Shown here: positions 48,466 through 58,189 of the stretch, piece after piece
Layout of the letters: the number at the start of each line of letters is the position of its first letter
Numbering within the stretch: position 1 is the first letter of the stretch
Assembly (NCBI RefSeq): GCF_001883705.2
Contig: NZ_MDEQ02000001.1
Coordinates: 248,001 to 312,000, forward strand
Length of the DNA stretch: 64,000 nt
Reading direction: 5' to 3'
Source of the DNA: Burkholderia catarinensis
GTDB taxonomy: Bacteria > Pseudomonadota > Gammaproteobacteria > Burkholderiales > Burkholderiaceae
Notes under the pieces: model-generated
What the model was told of the DNA's origin: nothing
What the model saw: only the letters and a program-made list of their open reading frames with translations
Database searches by the model: none
Position numbers and translations under genes: made by a program

Positions 48466-49730
48466 AGGGCAGCATCACGATCGACGCCGGCGCGCCGCGC
48501 TGGCAGAAGCTCAAGCGCTTTTTCGGGCCCGGCCTGCTGGTTGCGATCGGCTATATGGATCCCGGCAACTGGGCGACCGATATCCAGGCCGGCTCGCAGT
48601 TCGGCTATTCGCTGCTGTGGGTCGTCGCGTTCTCGAGCCTCGCGGCGATCTTCCTGCAGATGCTCGCGGCGCGGCTCGGCCTCGTCGCGGGCCGGGATCT
48701 CGCGCAGGCGAGCTACGACCGCTACGGCCGGGGCGGCCGCATCGTGCAGTGGGTGACCGCCGAGGTGTCGATCATCGCGTGCGACATCGCGGAAGTCCTC
48801 GGCTGCGCGCTCGCGTTCAAGCTGCTGCTCGGCGTGCCGCTCGCGTGGGGGATCGTGCTGACCGCGCTCGACACGGTGATCGTGCTCGGCCTGCAGGGCA
48901 AGGGGTTCCGGCAGATCGAGGCGATCGTGCTCGGGCTGATCGGGACGATGGCGTTCTGCTTCGTCGCGCAGGTGGCGATCACGCCGCCCGACTGGCATGC
49001 GGTGGCCGGCGGGCTCGTGCCGGGCGATCCGGGCCACGACCGCAAGGACGCGATCGTGCTCGCGCTCGGCATCGTCGGCGCGACGATCATGCCGCACAAC
49101 CTGTATCTGCATTCGTCGGTCGTGCAGACGCGGCGCGTGGTCGGCGGCACGCGCGGGATGATCCGCGACACGCTCGCGCTGGTGCGCATCGATACCTGCG
49201 TGTCGTTGTTCGTCGCGATGCTCGTCAATGCGGCGATCCTGATCGTCGCGGGCGCGGCGTTCCATGCGACGGGCCAGCACAACGTGACCGACATCGAGCA
49301 GGCCTACCAACTGATCACGCCGATCGCGGGCGGCGCGGCCGCGCTGCTGTTCGGCATCGCGCTGCTCGCGTCGGGGCAGAGCTCGACGCTGACCGGCACG
49401 ATCGCCGGCCAGGTGATCATGGACGGCTTCCTGCATACGAAGATCCCGTGCTACCAGCGCCGGCTGATCACGCGCGGGCTCGCGCTCGTACCGGCGCTGA
49501 TCGGCGTGCTGTGGCTGGGCGACGGCTCGGTCGGGCAACTGCTCATATGGAGCCAGGTGCTGCTGAGCCTGCAGCTGCCGTTCGCGATGTGGCCGCTGAT
49601 CCGGTCGGTCAGCGATCGCAACATGATGGGCGAGCACGCGATCGGCCGCGGGATGCAGGTCGCCGCGTGGGCGCTGTTCGCCGTCATCACCGGCACCAAC
49701 CTGCTGCTGATTACCGGCGTCGCGAGCTGA
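48414..49730 (+). CDS. mntH: Nramp-family divalent metal (Mn2+) transporter
   Basis: A 438-residue Nramp protein with 11 TM helices that imports Mn2+ (and Fe2+) with protons. The metal-site motifs are DPGNW in TM1 (about residue 45) and IMPHNLYLHSS in TM6 (about 224). The remaining helices follow the MntH pattern. ATG 48414 lies within the end of the AraC-type gene, so the two are overlapping and probably cotranscribed. No MntR or Fur box could be recognised with confidence upstream. Confidence 0.95.
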   Translation: MPILPTTATAPFCPSEVKGSITIDAGAPRWQKLKRFFGPGLLVAIGYMDPGNWATDIQAGSQFGYSLLWVVAFSSLAAIFLQMLAARLGLVAGRDLAQASYDRYGRGGRIVQWVTAEVSIIACDIAEVLGCALAFKLLLGVPLAWGIVLTALDTVIVLGLQGKGFRQIEAIVLGLIGTMAFCFVAQVAITPPDWHAVAGGLVPGDPGHDRKDAIVLALGIVGATIMPHNLYLHSSVVQTRRVVGGTRGMIRDTLALVRIDTCVSLFVAMLVNAAILIVAGAAFHATGQHNVTDIEQAYQLITPIAGGAAALLFGIALLASGQSSTLTGTIAGQVIMDGFLHTKIPCYQRRLITRGLALVPALIGVLWLGDGSVGQLLIWSQVLLSLQLPFAMWPLIRSVSDRNMMGEHAIGRGMQVAAWALFAVITGTNLLLITGVAS

Positions 49731-49732
49731 TA

Positions 49733-49752
49733 CAGCCTGTCACAGGCTGACA
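49733..49752. repeat. Perfect inverted repeat after mntH
   Basis: The arms CAGCCTG / CAGGCTG around a 3-base loop, a few bases after the mntH stop codon. No T run follows, so it is not a classical terminator; it may be a weak or Rho-assisted end, or mRNA-stabilising. Confidence 0.5.
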
Positions 49753-49811
49753 CAGACGCGGCGCGTGCATGCGGTAAACTGCGGCCTTTCGATAGCCGTC
49801 CGAAGTCCGTT

Positions 49812-50402
49812 ATGTGGAGTGAAATCAGCAACCTCGGCGATGCCGCGCTGACCTTGCCGATCGCGCTGACGTGCGCGGCATGGCTGGCGCTGACCGACTG
49901 GCGCCTCGCCGTCCGCTGGGGCGTACTGCTCGCCGCCGGCATGGGCCTGGTCGGCGCAACGAAGATCCTGTATGCCGGGTGCGGCGTCGAGCTCCCGCAA
50001 TTCGATTTCCGCGTGATCAGCGGCCATACGATGCTGTCGACGTCCGTGTGGACGGTCGCACTGTCGATGCTGTGGCAGGCGTTCCGGCCGAGCAAGGCGC
50101 CCGGCATCGCGGCCGGGCTGGCCGTCGGCGCGGTCACGGCCGTCGCGCGCGTGTTCGATCTCTCGCACACCGTTCCGGAAGTCGTCGCCGGCTGGATGCT
50201 CGGCGCGCTGGTCGCGCTGCTGTTCCTGCGCGGCTACGACGGCGCGCGGCAGCGCGCGTTCTCGCCGCGCGTCGCGGCGGTCTGCCTGCTGCTCGTGTCG
50301 GGCATCGCGTACGGCCACCGCGCGCCGTTCCAGCAGATGATCGACACGCATTCGCCGCAACTCTGCGCGTTCGTGCGCGCACCGTCGGGCGACGGATTCT
50401 GA
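49812..50402 (+). CDS. PAP2-superfamily membrane phosphatase
   Basis: A 196-residue integral membrane acid phosphatase with five to six TM helices. The three PAP2 motifs are spread as KILYAG (Lys of C1, about residue 54), SGHT (C2 His, about 74) and ARVFDLSHTVPEV (C3 Arg and His, about 115-127). Members dephosphorylate phosphatidic acid, undecaprenyl pyrophosphate or lipid A. ATG 49812 is taken as the first Met of the frame. Confidence 0.88.
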   Translation: MWSEISNLGDAALTLPIALTCAAWLALTDWRLAVRWGVLLAAGMGLVGATKILYAGCGVELPQFDFRVISGHTMLSTSVWTVALSMLWQAFRPSKAPGIAAGLAVGAVTAVARVFDLSHTVPEVVAGWMLGALVALLFLRGYDGARQRAFSPRVAAVCLLLVSGIAYGHRAPFQQMIDTHSPQLCAFVRAPSGDGF

Positions 50403-50876
50403 CGGTTGCGGGTGGCAGGTTGCTGCTCGCGGCGGCCGGCGCTCCGGCGCCGCTTCGCGGCCGCTGGCGATCGCCCGGCGGTTGCCCGATTCTGCTTCCC
50501 GATCGCGTCCTGCCCGGCGCGAAGCGCAATGCTTGCTATCCCCCGACTCGACGAACCGGCCGGCCCTCAGGATCGGTCGCGCCGGCTCGTGCATTGGCGC
50601 AGGGGCGCGAAGGTCATGAGCAAAATTTATGACCGGGCATAACGAATATTCATTTCATCGATTGGCGGCATTCGCGTACGCTGGCTGTCGTTCAACCGGG
50701 GCGCGGCTGCCCGGCCGGTCCGGCGCGCGTCACGTTCATCTCGATATACTCGAGGAAACCGCAGGGCGCGTTGCAGCGTCGACGCGCCGGCAACCGGCCC
50801 GCGTCGGCCGGGATACGCATGGACAAACCCGTCGCGGCAGCGTTTCGCGACGACGATCACGAGAGGAGGAGGTCAC
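50403..50876. other. 474-bp intergenic region upstream of the SDR gene
   Basis: It contains a 6-bp-arm inverted repeat GGTCAT-N11-ATGACC (50612-50634) in an otherwise GC-rich stretch, an AT-rich patch just beyond, and the GAGAGGAGG ribosome site before ATG 50877. No supported coding frame. Confidence 0.45.
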
Positions 50877-51665
50877 ATGACAGTCGTATCTTCGCGCCTT
50901 GCCGGCAAGTGCGCATACATCACGGGTGCCGCGGGCGGCCTCGGCCGCGCGATCGCGCGCCGGATGGTCGAGCAGGGCGCGCGCGTGTTCGTGACCGACA
51001 TCGTCGATGCGGCGGTGCTCGACGCGTTCGCACAGGAACTCAACGCGGGCCATGCGACGCCGGTCGCGTTCGCCGCGACACAGGACGTGCGCGACGAAGC
51101 GCGCTGGCAGGCGCTGCTCGCGCAGGCGATCGATGCGATGGGCGGGCTGTCGGTGCTCGTCAACAACGCGGGGGTCGGCTCGATCGGCTCGCCCGCGCAA
51201 ATCGAGCTGGACGAGTGGCGGCGCGTGATGGCGATCAACGTCGAGAGCATCGTGCTCGGCTGCAAGCATGCACTGTCGTATCTGGCCGAGAGCCAACCCG
51301 CATCGATCATCAACATCTCGTCGGTCGCCGCGTTCAAGGTGGAGCCGGATTTCACCGCATACAACGCGTCGAAGGCGGCGGTCGCGTCGCTGACGAAGTC
51401 GGTCGCGATCGACTGCGCGCGCCGCGAGCTCGACGTACGCTGCAACTCGATTCACCCGGCGTTCATCCGCACGGGGATCGTCGAGCCGCTGTTCCAGACG
51501 CTCGGCGAACGCGACGCGACGCGCAAGCTCGCGCGCGGCATTCCGCTGCGCCGGCTCGGCGAGCCGGACGACGTCGCGCACGCGGCCGTGTATCTCGCAT
51601 CCGACGAGAGCCGTTTCGTGACGGCCGCCGAACTCGTGATCGACGGCGGCATGTGCGCGGTTTGA
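50877..51665 (+). CDS. Short-chain dehydrogenase/reductase
   Basis: A 262-residue classical SDR. The cofactor loop is [12 protein letters not shown] (about residues 15-26), NNAG is near 94, the catalytic Ser is in INISSV (about 146) and Tyr/Lys in YNASK (about 161-165). An Asp after the second strand (FVTDIVD) suggests NAD+ preference. A strong GAGGAGG site precedes ATG. It is coupled with the reductase gene 34 bp downstream, suggesting a joint substrate, perhaps a hydroxysteroid or cyclic alcohol, which the sequence does not settle. Confidence 0.93.
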   Translation: MTVVSSRLAGKCAYITGAAGGLGRAIARRMVEQGARVFVTDIVDAAVLDAFAQELNAGHATPVAFAATQDVRDEARWQALLAQAIDAMGGLSVLVNNAGVGSIGSPAQIELDEWRRVMAINVESIVLGCKHALSYLAESQPASIINISSVAAFKVEPDFTAYNASKAAVASLTKSVAIDCARRELDVRCNSIHPAFIRTGIVEPLFQTLGERDATRKLARGIPLRRLGEPDDVAHAAVYLASDESRFVTAAELVIDGGMCAV

Positions 51666-51699
51666 CGCGCATCCAGATCCACAACCGGAGGAGAACATC

Positions 51700-52716
51700 G
51701 TGTCGACACCCGTGAACCGCCAACTGCTGCTGAAGACGCGCCCGGAAGGGCGGGTCGGCCGCGAACACTTCTCGCTCGTCGAGACGCCGGTGCCGGCGCT
51801 CGCGGACGGCGAGGTGCTCGTGCGCGTGTTGTACCTGTCGATGGACCCGACCAACCGCGTGTGGATGAGCGACGTGCCGCAGTACCTGCCGCCCGTCGCG
51901 ATCGGCGAGGTGATGCGCGCGCTCGGCATCGGGCGCGTGGTGGCGTCGCGCCATGCAGGGTTCGCGCAAGGCGATCTCGTGCAGGGGCTCGTCGGCTGGC
52001 AGGACTACGCGGTCGTGCCGGCCGACCAGGCCGCGCAGCTCGTGAAGCTGCCCGCGCAATCGGGCCTGCCGCTGCCGACGCTGCTCGGCGCGTGCGGGAT
52101 GAGCGGGCTGACCGCGTACTACGGGCTGACCGACATCGCGCCGGTGCAGCCCGGCGAAACGCTGGTCGTGTCGGCGGCGGCCGGGTCGGTCGGCTCGATT
52201 GCCGGGCAGATCGGCAAGATCCACGGCGCGCGCGTGGTCGGCATCGCGGGCGGGCCCGACAAGTGCCGCTACCTGACCGAAACGCTCGGCTTCGACGCGG
52301 CCGTCGACTACAAGGCCGACGATTTCCGTCAGCAACTGAAGGCGGCGACGCCGGACGGCGTGCACGTGAACTTCGAGAACGTCGGCGGCGAGGTGATGCG
52401 CGCGGTGCTGTCGCGGATGGTGATCGGCGGGCGCGTCGCGCTGTGCGGCGTGATCTCGAACTACAACAGCGGGCGCGCTGCCGACGACGTCGGCGTGCTG
52501 ATCTCGAAGCGGCTGACGATGCGCGGCTTCCTGATCCTCGACTACCGCAAGAGCCGCGAAGCCGTGCAGACGCTCGCGGGCTGGCTGCGCGACGGCCGGC
52601 TCAAGGCCGAGGAAACCGTGGCCGATGGTCTCGAAAACGCACCCGACGTGCTGAATCGCCTGTTCGACGGCGACCATCGCGGCAAGCTCGTGCTGCGCGT
52701 CGATCCGGACGCGTGA
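51700..52716 (+). CDS. NADP-dependent medium-chain reductase (CurA/YncB-like)
   Basis: A 338-residue zinc-free MDR enzyme of the leukotriene B4 12-hydroxydehydrogenase/CurA group, which reduces alpha,beta-unsaturated carbonyls. Marks are LYLSMDPTNRVWM near residue 45, the cofactor fold SAAAGSVGSIAGQIGKI (about 160-176), and DYRKSREAVQTLAGWLRDGRLK near the end. GTG 51700 follows GGAGGAG. Second gene of the SDR operon. Confidence 0.92.
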   Translation: MSTPVNRQLLLKTRPEGRVGREHFSLVETPVPALADGEVLVRVLYLSMDPTNRVWMSDVPQYLPPVAIGEVMRALGIGRVVASRHAGFAQGDLVQGLVGWQDYAVVPADQAAQLVKLPAQSGLPLPTLLGACGMSGLTAYYGLTDIAPVQPGETLVVSAAAGSVGSIAGQIGKIHGARVVGIAGGPDKCRYLTETLGFDAAVDYKADDFRQQLKAATPDGVHVNFENVGGEVMRAVLSRMVIGGRVALCGVISNYNSGRAADDVGVLISKRLTMRGFLILDYRKSREAVQTLAGWLRDGRLKAEETVADGLENAPDVLNRLFDGDHRGKLVLRVDPDA

Positions 52717-52862
52717 CCGGCCCGCAGCGCGGCGTGCGACGCCGGTCGTACGTTGCCGCAAGGGGGCGTCGAACGCGGTGAGTTCGATCAGCCCGGCATC
52801 AGTTTCGGACTTGTCCCATATATTGTTCGAGCCTCTCTCCCTAAAGTGAATACCAGCAAACA

Positions 52863-52897
52863 GGCGGCGTGACCGACGTGTCACGCCGCCTTTTTTT
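52863..52897 (+). terminator. Strong intrinsic terminator just upstream of a coding start
   Basis: Perfect 10-bp stem GGCGGCGTGA / TCACGCCGCC, 8-base loop, then seven T. It ends 26 bp before ATG 52924 and lies 147 bp after the reductase stop. It either ends the SDR-reductase transcript (or a short RNA from about 52830) or acts as an attenuator for the next gene. A TATATT -10-like box lies at 52819-52824. Confidence 0.88.
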
Positions 52898-52923
52898 GGG
52901 TCACGCGGCAGAGGAGAGGGAAC

Positions 52924-53439
52924 ATGCGAAACAACGCGAAGCGGGCGGCATCGGCGACGATGCGCAATCGAACGGTGTGGCGCGCCGGTGCCGTGCGGAT
53001 GATGGCGATCGGGCTTGGCGTGGCGTGCGCGATGTCGAATGCGGTGGCGGCCGGGCAGGCTGCGCCGGACGGCGTCGTGCGCTTCACCGGCGCGCTCGTG
53101 GATCTCTACGACGTGACGTTCGACATGCCGTCGGGTGTGCTTGTCGAAGGGCGAGAGGCGGCGCTCGGCGGGGCGGAGGCAACGCTCCGGTTCGATGCGC
53201 ACGGCCGGCGTTTGCCGGGTGCTCATGTCGCGCTGGCCGGGCCCGACGGTGCGCCGCTCGCGCCGGATGCCGGTTCGGGTGTACGCGCAACGTGGCGCGA
53301 TGCGCACGACGATCGGAGCATCCCGCTGGTGTCGGGCCGCGCTTATCGCGTGGGCCCGTATGGCGGCGTGATGACGGTTGCGGCGGATGACGCGACGGGC
53401 GCCGCGGCGCCCGTCGTGATCAGCATTCGTCATCCCTGA
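52924..53439 (+). CDS. Unknown secreted protein
   Basis: A 171-residue protein with a Sec signal peptide (basic start, hydrophobic core about residues 24-42, likely cleavage after ANAVAA). The mature part is Ala/Gly/Asp-rich beta-type sequence (PDGVVRFTGALVDLYDVTF, ending VVISIRHP). The GVVRFTGALV opening resembles chaperone-usher pilins but there are no cysteines, and no chaperone or usher gene is near. A GAGGAGAGG ribosome site is present. A terminator hairpin immediately upstream may limit expression. Confidence 0.72.
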   Translation: MRNNAKRAASATMRNRTVWRAGAVRMMAIGLGVACAMSNAVAAGQAAPDGVVRFTGALVDLYDVTFDMPSGVLVEGREAALGGAEATLRFDAHGRRLPGAHVALAGPDGAPLAPDAGSGVRATWRDAHDDRSIPLVSGRAYRVGPYGGVMTVAADDATGAAAPVVISIRHP

Positions 53440-53505
53440 CAGGGCGTTTGCGCGGCGGCGCGGATCGCCGGCCGCCGGGTGCGCGGCACGCGGCCACGCG
53501 GGGCG

Positions 53506-54567
53506 TCATTCGCCCTGTTCGGAACGTGCGTAGATGTCCCAGCTCGCCATGAACAGCGCGGCGACGAGCGGCCCGATCACGAAGCCGTTGATGCCGAACA
53601 GCGCCATCCCGCCGAGCGTCGAGATCAGCACGACCCAGTCGGGCATCTTCGTATCCTTGCCGACCAGGATCGGGCGCAGCAGGTTGTCGACGAGGCCGAT
53701 CACGCCGACGCAGAACGCGACGAGGATCACGCATTTCCAGATCGCGCCGATCATCAGGAAGTAGAGCGCGGCAGGCACCCACACGAGGCTCGCACCGATC
53801 GCGGGCAGCAGCGACAGGAACGCCATCAGCGCGCCCCACAGCACGACGCCCTGGATCCCGAGGATCCAGAAGATCAGGCCGCCGAGCGCGCCCTGCACCA
53901 GCGCGACCGCGATGTTGCCCTTCACGGTCGCGCGCACGACGGTCGTGAATTTCGCGAGCAGCAGGTTCTTGTGCTCGTCGTCGAGCGGCAGCGCGCGGCG
54001 CACGCGGCGGCCGATCTCGCCGCCGTCGCGCAGCAGGAAGAACACCAGGTACAGCATCACGCCGAAGCTCACGACGAACTGGAACGTGTTCTGGCCGATG
54101 CTGAGCGCCTGGGTGGCCGCGAACTGGCTGATCTGCGCGGCACCGTCGGTCAGCTTCTTCTGGATGCCCGGGATGTTGGTCAGCCCGTATTTCTGAAGGA
54201 GGTGCTGGATCGACGACGGCAGCGCGTGGATGATGTCCTGGAAGTATTGCGAATAGTTCGGCTGCGCGTCCTTGATTTCCTGGTACACGTACGCGATTTC
54301 CTGCACGAGCGTCGCGGTGACGAACACGAGCGGCAGGATCACGATCAGGATGATCAGCGACATCGTCACGAGCGCGGCCAGGTTGCGCCGCTTGCCGAAG
54401 CGCGCGGCGAGCCACCGCTGCACGGGCTGGAACAGGATCGCGAGAATGGTGCCCCAGAACACGGCCCCGGAGAACGGCGCGAGGATCCCGCAGAGTCCGA
54501 CGGTGACCGCGAACAGCAGGAAATAGAAGAATTTTTGGTGAACGAGGCCGCTATCCATGGGTGACAT
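53506..54567 (-). CDS. AI-2E family transporter (PerM/TqsA type)
   Basis: A 353-residue membrane protein of the AI-2 exporter superfamily with about eight TM helices. Typical segments are GAVFWGTILAILFQPVQRWLAARFG, ILPLVFVTATLVQEI, a long periplasmic stretch, and LLPAIGASLVWVPAALYFL and NLLRPILVGKDTKMP near the end. I choose ATG 54567 (MSPMDSGL); 54558 is also possible. Some members export autoinducer-2, others are Na+/H+ antiporters. Confidence 0.9.
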   Translation of the reverse strand: MSPMDSGLVHQKFFYFLLFAVTVGLCGILAPFSGAVFWGTILAILFQPVQRWLAARFGKRRNLAALVTMSLIILIVILPLVFVTATLVQEIAYVYQEIKDAQPNYSQYFQDIIHALPSSIQHLLQKYGLTNIPGIQKKLTDGAAQISQFAATQALSIGQNTFQFVVSFGVMLYLVFFLLRDGGEIGRRVRRALPLDDEHKNLLLAKFTTVVRATVKGNIAVALVQGALGGLIFWILGIQGVVLWGALMAFLSLLPAIGASLVWVPAALYFLMIGAIWKCVILVAFCVGVIGLVDNLLRPILVGKDTKMPDWVVLISTLGGMALFGINGFVIGPLVAALFMASWDIYARSEQGE

Positions 54568-54808
54568 TCGCGCAGATTGATGCGTGGTTTGATTGAATCT
54601 CGTTGCCCCGTGCGCGATCGGTTCGCGAACGTCACGGGTTCGCGGCGAAACGCGCCGCGAGGGGCCATCCGCCGGGCGGCCCGGATCGGAGTATGCCCGC
54701 AAAGGTGCCGCCTTCATAGCCGCTGCGCGCGACACATGCGAAAACGCCGCGGCCGGGGCCGCGGCGCTGCCGGGAAGCGAACGCGGCGCGAGGCCGCGCG
54801 CCGCATCG

Positions 54809-55393
54809 TCAGATATTGAGCTTGGTGACCTTGGTGCCGTTCACCGACAGGTCGCCCATCAGGCCCGCGTTGGTGAGGACCAGCACCTCGACCGGCGCGG
54901 TTGCCGTGGTGGTATCGACCGCGCCGTTCGCGCCGACCTTCACGACCGCGACTGACGCGTCGGCGCCGGCTGCCCAGCCTTCGGACTTGCGGAACGAGTC
55001 GAGCGCATCCTGCGTCATGAACAGGAACACGATTGCCTTCGACTGCGCGCCGGCCTGCAGGCCGACCGACAGCGACGACGTGTTGTAGTAGCCGACGGTG
55101 CTGCCGCCGACGCGCAGCGCGCCGTTGCCGGACTGGCCGCCGACGATGAAGCCGGCCTGCAGCACGTTCGGGAACACGAGCGTGCCGCGCGATTTCGCGA
55201 CGAGCTCACGCGAACCCGGCACCGTCGAATAGAGGCGCGACAGCGTCGCGTTCACGCTGGCGTCGATCGACTGGCGCTTCGACGCGCTGGCCGACGCGGT
55301 GTCGGGTTTGTCGGGCGTGGTCGTGCAGCCGGCGAGCGCGAGGCTGCCGAGCATCACGGCGGCGGCGGCTTTCATGGCGAGAGACTTCTGCAT
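54809..55393 (-). CDS. YSC84-domain lipoprotein
   Basis: A 194-residue lipoprotein (lipobox LALAGC at about residue 22). The mature part is a YSC84-related domain: LYSTVPGSRELVAKSRGTLVFPNVLQAGF, then GGSTVGYYNTSSLSVGLQAGAQSKAIVFLFMTQDAL. Related proteins are surface antigens in Burkholderia (BPSL1445-like). Function is not established; eukaryotic YSC84 relatives bind phosphoinositides. Next upstream on the same strand is the DUF883 gene, 60 bp away. Confidence 0.9.
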   Translation of the reverse strand: MQKSLAMKAAAAVMLGSLALAGCTTTPDKPDTASASASKRQSIDASVNATLSRLYSTVPGSRELVAKSRGTLVFPNVLQAGFIVGGQSGNGALRVGGSTVGYYNTSSLSVGLQAGAQSKAIVFLFMTQDALDSFRKSEGWAAGADASVAVVKVGANGAVDTTTATAPVEVLVLTNAGLMGDLSVNGTKVTKLNI

Positions 55394-55453
55394 GGCGGTT
55401 CTCCTTCGTTGTCGGATTGAGGGCGGTGCGGGCAGCAGGGCGGACGGCCCCGT

Positions 55454-55840
55454 TCAACGGCGGGCAAGGAGCAGGCCCGCAACGAACGCGAGGCCCGCGA
55501 CGACGCCGGCGGTTTGCCACGGGTTGTCGTGCACGGCCTGCGACACGCGTTCGGCCGAATCGCGCAGCCGGGCGGCCGCGCTGCCCGACGCGTAGTCGAG
55601 CGCACTGCGTGCTTCATCGAGCCTGGATTGCACGCGCTTGCGCAGTGCGGCGACATCGCCGTCGCCATCGTTTTTCAGCAGGTCTTCCAGTTCGTCGACC
55701 AGCCCGCGCAGATCGTCGGTCACGTCGGCATGCAGGTCGCGGGCGGCCGAGCGCGTCGTGCGTCCTACGCGCCGGCCGGTGCGACGGATCTCGGACAGGC
55801 CACGGTCCAGCTTGTGTTCGATCGAGTCGGTGAGCGCCAT
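55454..55840 (-). CDS. DUF883 (ElaB/YqjD-like) inner-membrane ribosome-associated protein
   Basis: A 128-residue protein with a long amphipathic helix (residues 10-95, rich in Asp, Arg and Glu) and a single C-terminal TM segment (AGVVAGLAFVAGLLLARR). In E. coli such tail-anchored proteins bind ribosomes in stationary phase. Likely cotranscribed with the YSC84 lipoprotein. Confidence 0.9.
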   Translation of the reverse strand: MALTDSIEHKLDRGLSEIRRTGRRVGRTTRSAARDLHADVTDDLRGLVDELEDLLKNDGDGDVAALRKRVQSRLDEARSALDYASGSAAARLRDSAERVSQAVHDNPWQTAGVVAGLAFVAGLLLARR

Positions 55841-56125
55841 GGTGTTTATCCTCCTTCGATTCAGGGCTAACTTGAAGATAAGACGAATCCCAGCAACTGA
55901 TGTGATTCACTTGGCCCAATTGAGTTTCGAGACAAATTTTCAATTCGTTGGCAGGATCGCCGCGAAGCCCCGTCGTGCGGGGCGGCGTGGCGGTTGAAAA
56001 AAATTCGCGTTTCAGGCGAAGCGGCGTATCGGGCAGCGGGACGAAGTGAAAGTCCGGTAAATATGGCGTCGCCAGGGTCGCCAGGTAAATAGTGCCGTTG
56101 CGGGACTTTTGGTGATGCAAATGCA

Positions 56126-57985
56126 CTATTCGACGCTATATCGACGAGCACGGTTCGTGCCCGGGGCAGGCAACGTGCCGCTGTCGCCAAGCGCGACGTC
56201 GATGATCACGGGATCGTGGTCGGACGAGCGGTACGCGTCGGGTGCGTAATAAGACGATCGTTGCGCGGGCGTTTTGTAATCGGGCACGGGTTGCAATGCA
56301 ACCGGTTCGTCGGCATTGATGTGCCAGACGTGCACGGCCTTCACGCGCGCCGCGAGGGCCGGCGTGGCGAGCGCGTGGTCGAGGTTGCCCGCTTCGCCGC
56401 GAAATACGTAGCTGTACGCAGCATCGCCGACGAAGCGGGAAACCAGGTTCGCGTAGCCGCGCGCTTCGAGCGCGCGAAGCGGATCTTCCTTCGCATAGCT
56501 GTTCAGGTCGCCGATCAGCAGCGCGCCGTCGGCCGCGGCGCCCGTCGGCGACGTGGCGAGCCAGTCGGCGACGCGCGTGGCCGCCAGCGTGCGCGCCGCA
56601 TTCCAGCAGCCCTGACCATCCGACTGGTCGCGATCGGCGCCGGTCGCGTTCGGGCAGTTCTTCGACTTCAGGTGATTGACCGCGACCGTGAACGCGCGTG
56701 CGCCGCCGACGCGCCGGAACGTCTGCGCGAGCGGCGGGCGGTGCCGGCCGCCGAGCGCGACGGTGGCGGCGCGCCCGACCGGCGCGACCGCGCGGCTGTC
56801 GTACAGCAGCGCGACCGCGATCGTGTCGCGGCCGAGCCGTGCGGTGCCGGGATCGACCGCGCGCCAGCCGTCGCCAAGCTGCGCGGCGAGACGCCGCACG
56901 GCGCTCGCGTCGCCGTGGCCGTTGTTCGCGATTTCCATCAGCCCGACCACGTCGGCGCGCAGCGCGCGCAAGGCCGCGACGATCTTCGCTTCCTGCCGTG
57001 CGAACACGGCGGGCGTTTTCGCGCCGCGGTTGGCCGGCGCGTCGAATCCGCCGCCATGGCCGTCGCCGTTGAAATAGTTGAATACATTGAACGACGCGAT
57101 GCGCACGTCGGCGTCGGGATGCCGGGCCGGTGCATCGGTACGCGGGTTCGCCGCGGCGTCGAACACCGGCGCCGCGCCGGCGATCGGTTGCAGCCGCCAC
57201 GCGCCATGGCGCAGTTCGAGCACGCCTTCGACGCCGCGCACGGTGTAGCCCGCGCGCAGCGTGTTGGCGGCGCTCAGCGCGGGCGGCGGATAGCGGATGG
57301 TCGCGGGATCGCGGCGGTTCGAGCCGTCGTCGAGCACGATGCGGTTGCGCGCGTTGGCTGCCGCGTATGCGGCGGCTTCGGCCGGCGGCGCGACGTGGGT
57401 CGGGATGCGCAGCCGGCCATTGCTGAGCAAGAGGCTGCCGTAGCGGCCGAGTTCGTGCGTGTCGCTGACCGTCAGCATTTGCGGCAGGCGCACCCGCATG
57501 GCTTCGTGCGCGGCCAGCACGGCAGGCGTCGCGACCGGCAGCGTGAGCGTCGCCGGCGTGACCGTCTGCCCGCGTGCGCAGACGGCCATGCCGCCCGACA
57601 GCGTGAATTGCGTCCGGCCGTATTTCTCGTCGACCGTGCCGGTGAGATGCACGAGATCGCCGGCGTTTGCAGGCACCTTCGGCGCGTACACGAACAGGCC
57701 TTCCGGGACGCCCGGCCTGCGCAGTCGCTGCGCGTCGGCCTGCTGGACGAAGAAGCCGCCGAGGCCGTCGGCGCCGCCGAACGCCGCGGTGACGACGGCT
57801 TCGATCGAGGTCGTTTGACCGGCCAGCGGCGACGGGCCGGCGGCGCTGCGGAGGTCGGCGATCGCGGTGGTCGCGCCGCCGCAGCCAGCGCTGACCGGCA
57901 GCACGCCCGCGGCCGGCGGGGCGGAGAGGGCGACGAGTAGCGCAACGGTGGGCGCGACGGCAAGCGGCGGAAGCAGGCGTGACAT
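56126..57985 (-). CDS. Secreted ExeM/NucH-type endonuclease/exonuclease/phosphatase-family nuclease
   Basis: A 619-residue extracellular DNase-type protein. A Sec signal is followed by an OB-fold region (TTSIEAVVTAAFGGADGLGGFFVQQ, about 58-82) as in ExeM, then an EEP catalytic domain. Catalytic residues appear in LMEIANNGHGD (Glu/Asn), VNHLKSKNCPN (His), GDLNSYAKEDP (Asp-X-Asn) and SSDHDPVI (Asp-His). ATG 57985 gives MSRLLPPLAV. Likely role: degradation of extracellular DNA for nutrients or biofilm remodelling. Confidence 0.88.
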   Translation of the reverse strand: MSRLLPPLAVAPTVALLVALSAPPAAGVLPVSAGCGGATTAIADLRSAAGPSPLAGQTTSIEAVVTAAFGGADGLGGFFVQQADAQRLRRPGVPEGLFVYAPKVPANAGDLVHLTGTVDEKYGRTQFTLSGGMAVCARGQTVTPATLTLPVATPAVLAAHEAMRVRLPQMLTVSDTHELGRYGSLLLSNGRLRIPTHVAPPAEAAAYAAANARNRIVLDDGSNRRDPATIRYPPPALSAANTLRAGYTVRGVEGVLELRHGAWRLQPIAGAAPVFDAAANPRTDAPARHPDADVRIASFNVFNYFNGDGHGGGFDAPANRGAKTPAVFARQEAKIVAALRALRADVVGLMEIANNGHGDASAVRRLAAQLGDGWRAVDPGTARLGRDTIAVALLYDSRAVAPVGRAATVALGGRHRPPLAQTFRRVGGARAFTVAVNHLKSKNCPNATGADRDQSDGQGCWNAARTLAATRVADWLATSPTGAAADGALLIGDLNSYAKEDPLRALEARGYANLVSRFVGDAAYSYVFRGEAGNLDHALATPALAARVKAVHVWHINADEPVALQPVPDYKTPAQRSSYYAPDAYRSSDHDPVIIDVALGDSGTLPAPGTNRARRYSVE

Positions 57986-58040
57986 GGAATGATCCCTGGA
58001 AGAAAATCCGACGGTTCGGGCAGGCATCTTGACGTCAAAA

Positions 58041-58067
58041 TGTCGGGAATCGGCCGAATTGGCCGTT
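58041..58067 (+). promoter_or_regulatory. Weaker ECF42-type promoter candidate
   Basis: TGTCGG (58041-58046), 17 bp, then CGTT (58064-58067), two mismatches from TGTCGA-N17-CGTC but with identical spacing. It lies about 120 bp upstream of the DGPF gene at 58190. Confidence 0.45.
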
Positions 58068-58189
58068 CGGCCAGAGCCGGATGGCCAGCGATGCAGGCAG
58101 GCCGCCTGCCGGCTGTTACGCTTTCGCACCGGGCGCCGAACCCGATCGCGCAGCGAACGCTGCCGCGCCCGTTCCCACAGGAGAAGTCC

